Part shown: positions 1 through 5,737 of the stretch, piece after piece | Layout of the letters: every line of letters begins with the position of its first letter | Numbering within the stretch: the stretch's first letter is position 1 | Assembly: GCA_025997655.1 (NCBI GenBank) | Contig: BNUW01000117.1 | Coordinates: 1 to 7,962 of the forward strand | Direction of reading: 5' to 3' | DNA: 7,962 bases | Source of the DNA: Spirochaetia bacterium | GTDB taxonomy: Bacteria; Spirochaetota; Spirochaetia; Treponematales; Breznakiellaceae | The notes under the pieces: generated by a model | What the model was told of the DNA's origin: nothing | Database searches by the model: none | What the model saw: the letters and a program-made list of their open reading frames with translations, nothing else | Program-made: the position numbers and the translations under genes

Positions 1-63
1 GTCTACTTTCCATTGTTGCCGGTCATCTTCCAAGCTTTCTAGAAATGATAATACCTCTTCCAT
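1..63 (-). CDS. N-terminus of a probable ISAs1-family transposase (partial, runs off left edge)
   Basis: Only the first 21 codons are inside the window; the gene continues beyond position 1. The start is supported by a strong GGGAGGGG ribosome-binding site at 72-79, eight bases before the ATG. The peptide contains SLEDDRQQWKVD, which resembles the opening of ISAs1/H-repeat transposases (the DDE_Tnp_1-associated N-terminal domain), where an 'E-D-x-R-Q-x-W-K-V' stretch precedes the conserved hydrophobic segment. The catalytic DDE domain would lie outside the window. The gene is transcribed away from the truncated methyltransferase at 124-792, as expected if the insertion sequence cut that gene. 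The identification rests on a very short peptide recognised from memory, so it is moderate at best. Another short protein is possible. Confidence 0.5.
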   Translation of the reverse strand, partial: MEEVLSFLESLEDDRQQWKVD

Positions 64-93
64 TTCTTTAACCCCTCCCAGGTCTTATGAAAA

Positions 94-102
94 AGTATAT
101 CA
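94..102 (-). promoter_or_regulatory. Extended -10 promoter element for the minus-strand transposase gene
   Basis: Read on the minus strand this is TGATATACT, a TG-N plus TATACT extended -10 box, about 30 bases before the ATG at 63. No convincing -35 hexamer is visible, which is acceptable for extended -10 promoters. It would drive the partial transposase gene. Being so near the IS end, it fits the usual layout of an insertion sequence promoter just inside the terminal repeat. Confidence 0.3.
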
Positions 103-123
103 CTTTCCTTTCATGCGTTTGTC

Positions 124-792
124 GTGTCTCCGGCAAAATACAAAGCATCAAAACCAATCCAGGAACGAATAAAAAATGTGAAGGAACTTAGGGAGAATAG
201 TACTCGTGGGGCAACAAAAAAGCTAGCAGAATTTCCAACCCTATTTGGAGAAATAAGACAGCCCGATACTGATTATATAATAATCCCCCGCCATTCCTCC
301 GAAAGAAGAAAATATATTCCTATAGGTTTTTTGAGCAAAGATATTATAGCTGGAGATTCTAATATCATAATCCCCGGTGCCACTCTATATGAATTTGGGG
401 TACTAACATCAACCATGCACATGGCTTGGATGCGTTATGTTTGTGGTAGATTAAAAAGTGACTATCGCTATTCAGCATCCATTGTTTATAATAACTTCCC
501 CTGGCCTAAACCAACAGATAAACAGAGGGAAGTCATAGAAACAGTGGCAGAGGAAGTACTGGATGCCCGTGCATTATTCCCCGATTCTTCTTTGGCAGAT
601 CTCTATGATGAAAATGCTATGCCCCCTGAATTGACCAAGGCCCACCAGAAGCTGGATAAGGCCGTGGAAAAAGCCTATGGGAAGACCTTTGAGGATGACG
701 CCGGGAGGAGGGTTGCATATTTGTTTGAGTTGTATCAGAATATGACGAAGGACTTGTTTACTGCTGAAAAGAAGAAAGGGAAAGGGAAATGA
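124..792 (+). pseudogene. C-terminal fragment of a class I SAM-dependent DNA methyltransferase (MmeI/YeeA-like restriction-modification enzyme)
   Basis: The 222 residues match the end of large (usually 900+ residue) type IIL/MmeI-like methyltransferases. Visible blocks are GEIRQP (42-47) and RHSSERRKYIPIGF (56-69) of the target-recognition domain, CGRLKSDYRYS (107-117), YNNFPWP (122-128), SLADLYD (156-162), MPPELTKAH (166-174) and KAYG (183-186) of the C-terminal helical domain. The SAM-binding and NPPY catalytic motifs are absent, so no methylation is expected. In frame upstream there is a TGA at 88-90, and the only start is a weak GTG at 124 without a clear ribosome-binding site. The break lies beside the insertion-sequence-like sequence at 1-120, the likely cause. 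The very end (EKKKGKGK) is low-complexity and lysine-rich. The family call is firm; the exact enzyme subtype is not. Confidence 0.85.
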
Positions 793-994
793 TGAGGGGA
801 GCGTTTTGGGATTAGACGGAAAGAGATATTTTGAGAAATTCAATATTGACAGACCTTCAAAAGTCGTGCAAAAATGCCTTAAGGTGATGGCAAGGTCCAT
901 AAATGATAGATTTATATCAAATTTTGGGTAGATTGAGCAGTTGTGGGATATGCCGTTGATGAAAGGAAAAGTGAAAGTAATCCTTAGAATTTAG
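791..994 (+). pseudogene. Unidentified degraded reading frame between the methyltransferase remnant and the PIN gene
   Basis: One frame runs from 791 to a stop at 992-994 and is interrupted only by a TAG at 929-931. The translated text looks protein-like: it includes KRYFEKFNIDRPSKVV and RSINDRFISNFG before the stop, and IEQLWDMPLMKGKVKV after it. I do not recognise a family. There is no good start codon or ribosome-binding site at the left end, so if this was a gene it has lost its beginning. It may equally be non-coding spacer that happens to be open. It overlaps the last codon of the methyltransferase fragment in another frame. Confidence 0.22.
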
Positions 995-1010
995 GGACAG
1001 GAGGATAAAT

Positions 1011-3065
1011 ATGGAAAGCATATTGATTTATGCAACATTAAGCGCAATTAAAGAAAATAAAGGTAATGTCGGTTCTGTTCTCGATATATTTCAAGATTTA
1101 GTTGAGACTGCGATAAAACAACATTTTGGCACTGTTGGAAAAAAAGGATATGTTAATGAACTGAAAACGACTATTTTTAATGAATATCATTTGGATATAC
1201 CATTTCCAACACTGGAGCTTATATTAAGTAAAATCAATAAAAATTATTCTGGGATGTTTCATGTTTATGGGGATCATAGTTTTGATTTTAGTGATATTAC
1301 ATTTTCAGATGTTTCTCAACTTATAGATATACAAAAAGAAAAAACTGATAAATTGAATATAATATTCCTCAATGAAAAGAAAAAAAGAGGAATAAAAAGT
1401 CCCCTAAGCCTAAATGAAATAATAGAGAAAAATAAGAAGAATCTATTAGCTTATTTTAATCGTAGACCATTCGATACAATAATAGAAGATGAAGATTTTG
1501 ATCTATTAGTTTCTTTTTTAAGAGTACCTGAGCATAAAGTATTAATTGAAAATTTGTTTCTGGGCGCTTTAATTTCATGTTTTACGCTTTTAGATCCTGA
1601 AAGACTGGACGATAAAAAAATAATGTTATTGGATACTAATTTTATTATTAGTTTGATGGACTTAAATTCAATAGAATATTACGAGACATGTAAGCAAATA
1701 TTAAAAATCGGGATAAAAGCAGGGTATGATTTTTGTATTTTACCAGAAACTATCGTTGAAATTAAAAATCTTTTACAGAGAAAATCTTATGAAATAAACG
1801 ATGTACCAATGTTTGCATCACAAGATAGGCAAAGTATCGAATTTGGATGTTATAGGAAGAATCTAACCGGACAAGATTTAATAGAGCATTCAAAATTCAT
1901 AGAATCATTTCTGAGAGATAATAAAATAAGAATTATAGATATGACCACAAACGAAAGATTGAAAAAAAATGCACCCGGGTCTGAAATTTATAAAACAATA
2001 GGAAATCGTAAAATAAATAAAATCGGGGCATTGCATGATGCTATGGCTATGAATTTTGTTAAAGAAAATAGAACAGACGAAGAAGATTCATTCTCTAACA
2101 CCTCTTCTTTTTTTGTTACTGATTCACATGGATATTATGAAAACAAGATTAGCTTATCAACCAAGTTGCCATTGATTATTCGTGCTGAAGAATTAATAAC
2201 TTTATTATGGCTTGTATTTCCATATCATGATACCAATTTAATGAAATCAGAGATTTCCAAGATATTTTCCATGTATTTAAGTAAAAAACTACCTAACAGG
2301 GATTTATTATCAGCAATAGATAATAAAAACAGAGCCTATAAACATATAGGGATTCATTCAAAGGATTGTGTGAAATTAGCATTTGATATTAATGAAATTA
2401 ATACCTCCGAGATTGAAAAACTATTGTCTATTAAGGATGAGGATGAATATTATAAAGAAATAGGGAGACTTGCCACCCTAGCAGCAGAACGAAAAGAAAA
2501 ACATGAAGATAAAATGCGAGAATTAACAGAATCCATTATTGATTCAACTTGGGAGGAAAATAATAAAACAATATTGGACGAAAATCAGGCATTAAGAAAA
2601 GAAGCTGTTGCGATGGAGAAGGAGAATGAAAGATTGAAGGTACTGAAAGACAGTCGTGAATTGGATGTTAAAATTGAATTCCAAAAGGAACTTATCAGCC
2701 AACTGAGTGAAAGAATAAAAGATCATATGGAGCCTATTATAGCAATGAATAAATTATTGCCAATATTATTAATTATAATTTCCCTAATTATTGTAATATA
2801 TTTTTGTATACGCCATATAATCCCATCCTGGGATAAAACAGAGCCGTTAATATTTGCAGTACAGTTATGTATACCATTTATAGTAACTATTCTTGAGATA
2901 ATAGGAATATCAAAAAAACTAAGTCTTATACGTTTTAGCAGTGTAATTTGTAATTTATTCTATAGAACAAGAAAAGATAAAATTAAAAGACTGAATGAAG
3001 AGTTAAAAGAGAAGAATAGTTATTTGGTCTCGCTAATTGAGAAGCGGGATAATATTATATATTAA
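1011..3065 (+). CDS. Membrane-anchored PIN-domain protein, function unknown (possible defence effector)
   Basis: This 684-residue protein starts at an ATG six bases after a perfect AGGAGG (999-1004). Visible architecture: residues 1-100, a mostly helical N-terminal region with an EYHLDIPFPTLELIL stretch that could be a DNA- or partner-binding domain; 100-200, helical linker; about 203-395, a PIN-like nuclease core with LLDTN (D208), an acidic segment PETIVEIKN (E246/E250), LHDAMA (D343) and VTDSHG (D371), the four acidic positions that bind metal in PIN ribonucleases; about 485-575, a charged coiled coil; two hydrophobic helices at about 582-604 and 612-634; then a basic, helical C-tail. The inferred topology is a cytoplasmic nuclease tethered to the inner membrane by a C-terminal hairpin. 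It is very AT-rich compared with the right-hand operon, suggesting transfer. It sits among restriction, toxin-antitoxin and YhcG remnants, so a defence role is an inference. I cannot assign it to a named system. Confidence 0.85.
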   Translation: MESILIYATLSAIKENKGNVGSVLDIFQDLVETAIKQHFGTVGKKGYVNELKTTIFNEYHLDIPFPTLELILSKINKNYSGMFHVYGDHSFDFSDITFSDVSQLIDIQKEKTDKLNIIFLNEKKKRGIKSPLSLNEIIEKNKKNLLAYFNRRPFDTIIEDEDFDLLVSFLRVPEHKVLIENLFLGALISCFTLLDPERLDDKKIMLLDTNFIISLMDLNSIEYYETCKQILKIGIKAGYDFCILPETIVEIKNLLQRKSYEINDVPMFASQDRQSIEFGCYRKNLTGQDLIEHSKFIESFLRDNKIRIIDMTTNERLKKNAPGSEIYKTIGNRKINKIGALHDAMAMNFVKENRTDEEDSFSNTSSFFVTDSHGYYENKISLSTKLPLIIRAEELITLLWLVFPYHDTNLMKSEISKIFSMYLSKKLPNRDLLSAIDNKNRAYKHIGIHSKDCVKLAFDINEINTSEIEKLLSIKDEDEYYKEIGRLATLAAERKEKHEDKMRELTESIIDSTWEENNKTILDENQALRKEAVAMEKENERLKVLKDSRELDVKIEFQKELISQLSERIKDHMEPIIAMNKLLPILLIIISLIIVIYFCIRHIIPSWDKTEPLIFAVQLCIPFIVTILEIIGISKKLSLIRFSSVICNLFYRTRKDKIKRLNEELKEKNSYLVSLIEKRDNIIY

Positions 3066-3080
3066 AAAAAAGGGAGAACA

Positions 3081-3092
3081 GGAGTGCCTGGC
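3081..3092 (+). repeat. Short dispersed repeat GGAGTGCCTGGC, copy 1
   Basis: This matches 11 of 12 bases of the copy at 3755-3766 (GGGGTGCCTGGC). It lies between the PIN gene and the first vapB. It is short enough that chance is possible, but its placement between modules parallels the other copies. Confidence 0.35.
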
Positions 3093-3123
3093 TATGCCGG
3101 TTTATAAAGGGGGCAAAACTACT

Positions 3124-3348
3124 ATGATACGAACTATTTTTACACCGGATAGCAAACAAATAACCCTGCCAATTCCGGAAACCTATATCGGGACTGAATT
3201 AGAAATCATCGTTTTTCCGGTTAAAGAGGCTTCAGCGGATTCCGTCATCCCCAGAAAAACCCCGGTATTTGGCTGCGCTAAAGGCAAAATCAAAATGGCC
3301 GATGATTTTGATGCTCCCCTGGAAGATTTTATGGAGTATATGCATTAA
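3124..3348 (+). CDS. vapB: VapB-like antitoxin of the first toxin-antitoxin module
   Basis: The 74-residue product begins MIRTIFTPDSKQITLPIPE and ends with FDAPLEDFMEYMH. This is the pattern of short antitoxins (DUF2281-like) paired with VapC: a beta-rich N-terminal dimerisation/DNA-binding part, a Gly-rich 'GCAKGKIKMADDFD' connector and a C-terminal tail that fills the toxin's active site. The ATG at 3124 is preferred because similar proteins start with this IRT segment and AAAGGGGG lies ten bases upstream (3106-3113). An in-frame ATG at 3094 would add ten residues. Its stop TAA shares its last base with the ATG of the vapC at 3348, so the two are translationally coupled. The gene is intact although its toxin is broken. 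Confidence 0.72.
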   Translation: MIRTIFTPDSKQITLPIPETYIGTELEIIVFPVKEASADSVIPRKTPVFGCAKGKIKMADDFDAPLEDFMEYMH

Positions 3349-3731
3349 TGGATTTGCTTTTAGACACCCATACCCTGCTTTAGTTTTTTTCAGGCGATCC
3401 CCAATTATCAGAAACAGCAAAGCAGGTAATTATTGGGGAACGAAATAAAAAATTTGTGATCATTGGTTCGGTTTGGGAAGTTGCCATAAAAATAAGTTTA
3501 AAGAAGCTCTTTTTTGATGGTAACACAACGGAAATGCTTAATTTGATTGATGCAAATGGGTTTAATTTGCTCCCTATTGATAGACGGTATATGGCGGAAA
3601 TAGAAAAAATGCCTTTTATTCATAGAGACCCCTTTGATAGATTAATTGTAGCAACTGCCATTGTAGAAAAAATGAGTGTTGTCACGGTTGATCCAAATAT
3701 TAAACTATATCCAGTCAATACTATTTGGTAG
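3348..3731 (+). pseudogene. vapC: VapC-type PIN toxin with a TAG nonsense codon at position 12
   Basis: VapC toxins are small PIN-domain RNases that cut tRNA or rRNA. Reading from the ATG that overlaps the vapB stop gives 127 codons, a normal length. The acidic residues are in place: D6 in LLLDTHTLL, E44 in SVWEVAIK, D97 in HRDPFDRLIVATA and D115 in TVDPN. Codon 12 (3381-3383) is TAG where family members usually have tryptophan (DTHTLLWF), so one G-to-A change from TGG explains it. The frame is otherwise intact. A GTG at 3456 in the same frame could restart translation, but the product would lack D6 and the first strand and should be inactive. The immediate overlap with vapB marks this as a former two-gene operon. 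Confidence 0.82.
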
Positions 3732-3754
3732 GATATTTGGGAAGGGAAATGAAA

Positions 3755-3768
3755 GGGGTGCCTGGCGC
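3755..3768 (+). repeat. Short dispersed repeat GGGGTGCCTGGCGC, copy 2
   Basis: Located just downstream of the broken vapC (stop at 3731), preceded by AAA. It resembles copies at 3081-3092, 3862-3874 and, more weakly, 4561-4573. It has the look of small GGTGCCTGGCACC-type intergenic repeats. No transposase is associated in the window. Confidence 0.38.
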
Positions 3769-3842
3769 TCGACCGAAAAATAAACGGACTGGATCCCATG
3801 AGAATTTTTACCGGGATATAAAAAGGGCCGGAGAAATATAAA

Positions 3843-3882
3843 ATGGACGGTAAAGAAAGAGGGGGTACCTGCCACTGTCCAT
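3843..3882. repeat. Inverted repeat ATGGAC/GTCCAT upstream of the second vapBC promoter
   Basis: ATGGAC at 3843-3848 is mirrored by GTCCAT at 3877-3882, with an inner GGTA (3849-3852)/TACC (3866-3869) pair. It encloses repeat copy 3. It could be a hairpin made by the repeat or an operator for the VapBC complex. The arms are short and the loop is long, so confidence is low. Confidence 0.28.
3849..3874 (+). repeat. Repeat copy 3: GGTAAAGAAAG followed by GGGGGTACCTGCCAC
   Basis: The leading GGTAAAGAAAG (3849-3859) recurs exactly at 4551-4561. The following part is a variant of the GGGGTGCCTGGCAC core. It sits in the leader of the second vapBC, just upstream of its promoter. Confidence 0.4.
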
Positions 3883-3883
3883 A

Positions 3884-3913
3884 TTGGACTAACTTACGAA
3901 TAATGAGTATACT
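3884..3913 (+). promoter_or_regulatory. Sigma-70-type promoter of the second vapBC module
   Basis: TTGGAC (3884-3889) is separated by 18 bases from TATACT (3908-3913). A perfect TATAAT follows at 3915-3920 but has no good -35 at the right distance. The start of transcription would lie just before the GGAGG ribosome-binding site at 3924-3928. The inverted repeat ending at 3882 abuts the -35 box, a place where autoregulation could act. Confidence 0.5.
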
Positions 3914-3934
3914 ATATAATAACGGAGGTCTCTT

Positions 3935-4159
3935 ATGGTAGCGGTAAAAGCGTATTATGACGGTCAGGCATTTATCCCGGTTTCTCCCGTACATGCAGAA
4001 AAAAACCAAGCGGCAATTATTACTATTCTTGATAATGAAGTTAAGGAAACGAATAAAAAAACCTATCTCCAATTCGCCGGGTCCCTTACGGACGAACGAT
4101 TTCAGGAATTAACGGAGATTTTAGAATCCGCCAGAGCGGTCGATGAAAATGAATGGTAG
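3935..4159 (+). CDS. vapB: VapB-like antitoxin of the second toxin-antitoxin module
   Basis: A 74-residue protein starting MVAVKAYYDGQAFIPVSP, with GGAGG six bases before the ATG. The opening 'V-K-A-Y-Y-D-G-x-x-F-x-P' is typical of small antitoxins that pair with VapC (AF2212/DUF2281-like). The C-terminal half, including LTDERFQELTEILESAR, is helical and acidic, as expected for a toxin-neutralising tail. It overlaps the following vapC by up to 17 bases, so they form one coupled operon with its own promoter at 3884-3913. It is the same length as the other antitoxin but not obviously similar in sequence, so the two modules are not a simple duplication. Confidence 0.7.
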   Translation: MVAVKAYYDGQAFIPVSPVHAEKNQAAIITILDNEVKETNKKTYLQFAGSLTDERFQELTEILESARAVDENEW

Positions 4160-4544
4160 CAGCATTATAGATACCAATGTCATTATAAAGATGATGCACA
4201 ATGAGCCGGAAGCACTCAGTCTGCTTCAAAAAATAGAAAAGCCTTATGTTTCTATAATTTCTAAAGGTGAGTTGTACTACGGCGCTTATAAATCTTCTTA
4301 CCGTGATTCAAATATGGAGCTATTCTGTGATGTCCTTTCAAAGTTTGAAATCATACCTATCGACGGTGAAGACATACCCCTTTCTTATGCCCTTATCAAA
4401 TCAGAATTACGGAAGAAGGGAAAGAAAATCCCCTAAAATGATATCTGGATAGCAGCGACCGCCCATGTCTACGGTCTACCGGTTGCAACTTTCGATACAC
4501 ATTTTTCGTATGTTGACCAGATTCAATTGGTTCGCTTTCTATAG
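4143..4544 (+). pseudogene. vapC: VapC-type PIN toxin with a TAA nonsense codon at position 98
   Basis: From the ATG at 4143 (or the in-frame ATG at 4149) the frame spans 133 codons to the TAG at 4542-4544. PIN features are D10 in SSIIDTNVIIK, E43 in SKGELYYGAY, D100 in NDIWIAATA and D118 in ATFDTHF. Codon 98 (4434-4436) is TAA where relatives usually carry glutamate (GKKIPENDIWIAA), so one G-to-T change explains the break. The shortened 97-residue product keeps the first two acidic positions but loses the last two and should be inactive as an RNase. It might still bind the antitoxin. No ribosome-binding site is obvious, in line with coupling to the overlapping vapB. Confidence 0.83.
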
Positions 4545-4550
4545 GAAAGG

Positions 4551-4575
4551 GGTAAAGAAAGGGACGCATGGCACT
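4551..4575 (+). repeat. Repeat copy 4: GGTAAAGAAAGGGACGCATGGCACT-like
   Basis: GGTAAAGAAAG at 4551-4561 is an exact 11-base match to 3849-3859, and the GGCAC part fits the degenerate core. It lies seven bases after the second vapC stop. With copy 3 it brackets the second vapBC module in direct orientation. Confidence 0.4.
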
Positions 4576-4614
4576 TCGCGCATAAAGGACAAGGTATTGC
4601 CAAAATACCCATAA

Positions 4615-4827
4615 TACGATACACTCTTAGAAAAGGCGATATTCGATAACCGGATAGAGATAATCAGTCCCGGAAAACTGCCCAACGGTTTAACGGTGGA
4701 GAGCATCAAGCTGGGCCAGGCGGTTGTACGGAACAACCTTCTGCGTACCTATTGCTCACTGTTTATGATATACCGGGGCTTTGGTTCCGGCATTACCCGG
4801 GCGCTTGAAAACCAGCCTGACATATAG
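4615..4827 (+). pseudogene. C-terminal remnant of a RecG-like (AlbA_2/HATPase_c_4) ATP-binding protein
   Basis: About 70 codons remain between an in-frame TAA (4612-4614) and the TAG at 4825-4827. The peptide carries AIFDNRIEIISPGKLPNGLT and then RGFGSGITRALENQPDI, with AVVRNN between them. These are characteristic of the C-terminal domain of 'putative ATP-dependent DNA helicase RecG-like' transcriptional regulators that carry an N-terminal AlbA_2 (Schlafen-type) domain. The N-terminal AlbA_2 domain and the usual HRDY segment just before this part are missing. No start codon or ribosome-binding site is present. Members often sit beside restriction-modification and YhcG genes, which agrees with the neighbours here. 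Its end overlaps the YhcG remnant by four bases. Confidence 0.72.
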
Positions 4828-5269
4828 AAAAGAGCAGGCAGAAAGCCATTTCCCAAGCTAAAAGTGCCGTTACCATGCTTTTCTGGCAAGTAGGATTCCG
4901 GATAAATAAGGAAATATTGCATCAAAAAAGGGCAGATTATGGGAAACAAATAGTCGTGCGACATTATCCGTTAAATTGTTAGAGAAATATGGAAGGAATT
5001 TTGAACTACGTAATCTTCGTCGGATGTTACAGTTTGCAGAACAATTCCCGGATAAAAAGATTGTGTCGCCACTGGCGACACAATTAAGCTGGTCTCATTT
5101 TATAGAACTTCTTGAAATGGACAAAGACGGTATCATGGTTGCCGAATACTGGACGGATTTACCGCCAAAAAAGGAATTGGAAGAAAAAGTTCATACCCTT
5201 TTAATTGAGGCTAGAGAACGTCTTGAAAGCAGGAAGTTATTATCCGTTACCCCAAGACATTCATTGTAA
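4824..5269 (+). pseudogene. YhcG/DUF1016-family remnant with a frameshift and deletion of the nuclease domain
   Basis: YhcG proteins (about 350-380 residues) have an N-terminal helical domain and a C-terminal PD-(D/E)XK nuclease domain, and are common in defence islands. Here the N-terminal part IEKSRQKAISQAKSAV through ADYGKQIV reads in one frame from 4824 to about 4955. A one-base loss then moves the text to the frame ATLSVKLLEKYGRNFELRN, which continues through FPDKKIVS to LSWSHFIELL. From there it jumps directly to EMDKDGIMVAEY and LPPKKELEEKVH, which normally lie near the end, before the TAA at 5267-5269. The roughly 200 residues normally between, with the nuclease core, are gone. The N-terminal start is also missing. 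The remnant is non-functional. It converges on rpiB with only six bases between the two stops. Confidence 0.82.
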
Positions 5270-5275
5270 AAGGTC

Positions 5276-5737
5276 TTACTTCATATTCGCGTTTTCAATG
5301 GCAATAATTTCCTGAACCTTGGGCGATGATGGGCCCTCTTTAAATTCCAGGGTGAGCCATTCCCCAACAATTTTCTTCGCCAGCTCATGGCCGATAACCC
5401 GCTCGCCCATGGTCAGCACATTGGCGTTATTGCTGAGGATAGAACGCTCTGCGGAAAAATTATCGTGACAGCAGGCGGCGCGGATGCCCTTAAACTTATT
5501 TGCCGATATGGCCATGCCGATTCCGGTACCGCATACCAGGAGGCCCCGCTTGGTATACCCGCTTTCGATAATAGCCTCGCAGACCCGCTTTGCCACCGCC
5601 GGATAATTGGTTGGGTCATCGGCGCTGTCGCAGCCCTTGTTCTCTACGGTGACACCTTTGCTTTCAAGGAACTTGATCAGCATGGTCTTCATGGGTACCG
5701 CGGCATTGTCACAGCCGATAACGATGGTGTGCGTCAT
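5276..5737 (-). CDS. rpiB: RpiB/LacAB-family sugar-phosphate isomerase, possibly D-erythrulose-4-phosphate isomerase
   Basis: A 153-residue cytoplasmic protein of normal RpiB length. It has IVIGCD at the start (D10), TNYPAVA (43-49), LLVCGTGIGMAISANKF (66-82) with the catalytic-type Cys69, GIRAACCHD (84-92) and NNANVLTMGERVIG (103-116). It differs from ordinary ribose-5-phosphate isomerase B in two places: the usual DHAG is DNAA (10-13), and the C-terminal GGRH phosphate-binding segment is EGPSS (134-138). This pattern recalls a subgroup placed in tetrose/erythrulose pathways; that link is from memory and the context, not proven. Its ATG overlaps the dhaL stop in an ATGA, so it is translationally coupled as the last gene of the dhaK-dhaL-rpiB run. 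With the neighbouring kinase it would convert a ketose phosphate into an aldose phosphate. No terminator is evident after it. Confidence 0.88.
   Translation of the reverse strand: MTHTIVIGCDNAAVPMKTMLIKFLESKGVTVENKGCDSADDPTNYPAVAKRVCEAIIESGYTKRGLLVCGTGIGMAISANKFKGIRAACCHDNFSAERSILSNNANVLTMGERVIGHELAKKIVGEWLTLEFKEGPSSPKVQEIIAIENANMK

Larger units (their letters stand above)
1..120 (-). mobile_element. One end of a probable ISAs1-like insertion sequence
   Basis: The minus-strand transposase start, its ribosome-binding site and a candidate promoter occupy 1-102. Methyltransferase-like coding sequence begins by about 121-124. The IS boundary must therefore fall at roughly 103-123. The terminal inverted repeat cannot be verified because the other end is outside the window, and no target duplication can be seen for the same reason. 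The right boundary given here is an inference from where the two coding similarities stop. Confidence 0.35.

Noticed and set aside
3037..3123. Extended start of the first vapB at 3037
   Set aside because: It would overlap the end of the PIN gene and add residues not seen in related antitoxins; 3124 has a suitable ribosome-binding site and the expected first residues.
3620..4072. Minus-strand open frame of 150 codons across the vapC and vapB region
   Set aside because: It runs through two recognised plus-strand genes and the promoter region between them, and its translation has no recognisable features.
3381..4436. Stop-codon recoding (UAG as an amino acid) to explain the broken toxins
   Set aside because: One break is TAG and the other TAA, the second antitoxin itself ends in TAG, and no recoding signal is visible. 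Independent nonsense mutations are simpler.
4539..4964. Minus-strand open frames opposite the RecG-like and YhcG remnants
   Set aside because: The plus strand carries clear family motifs across the same bases; the minus translations look like antisense.
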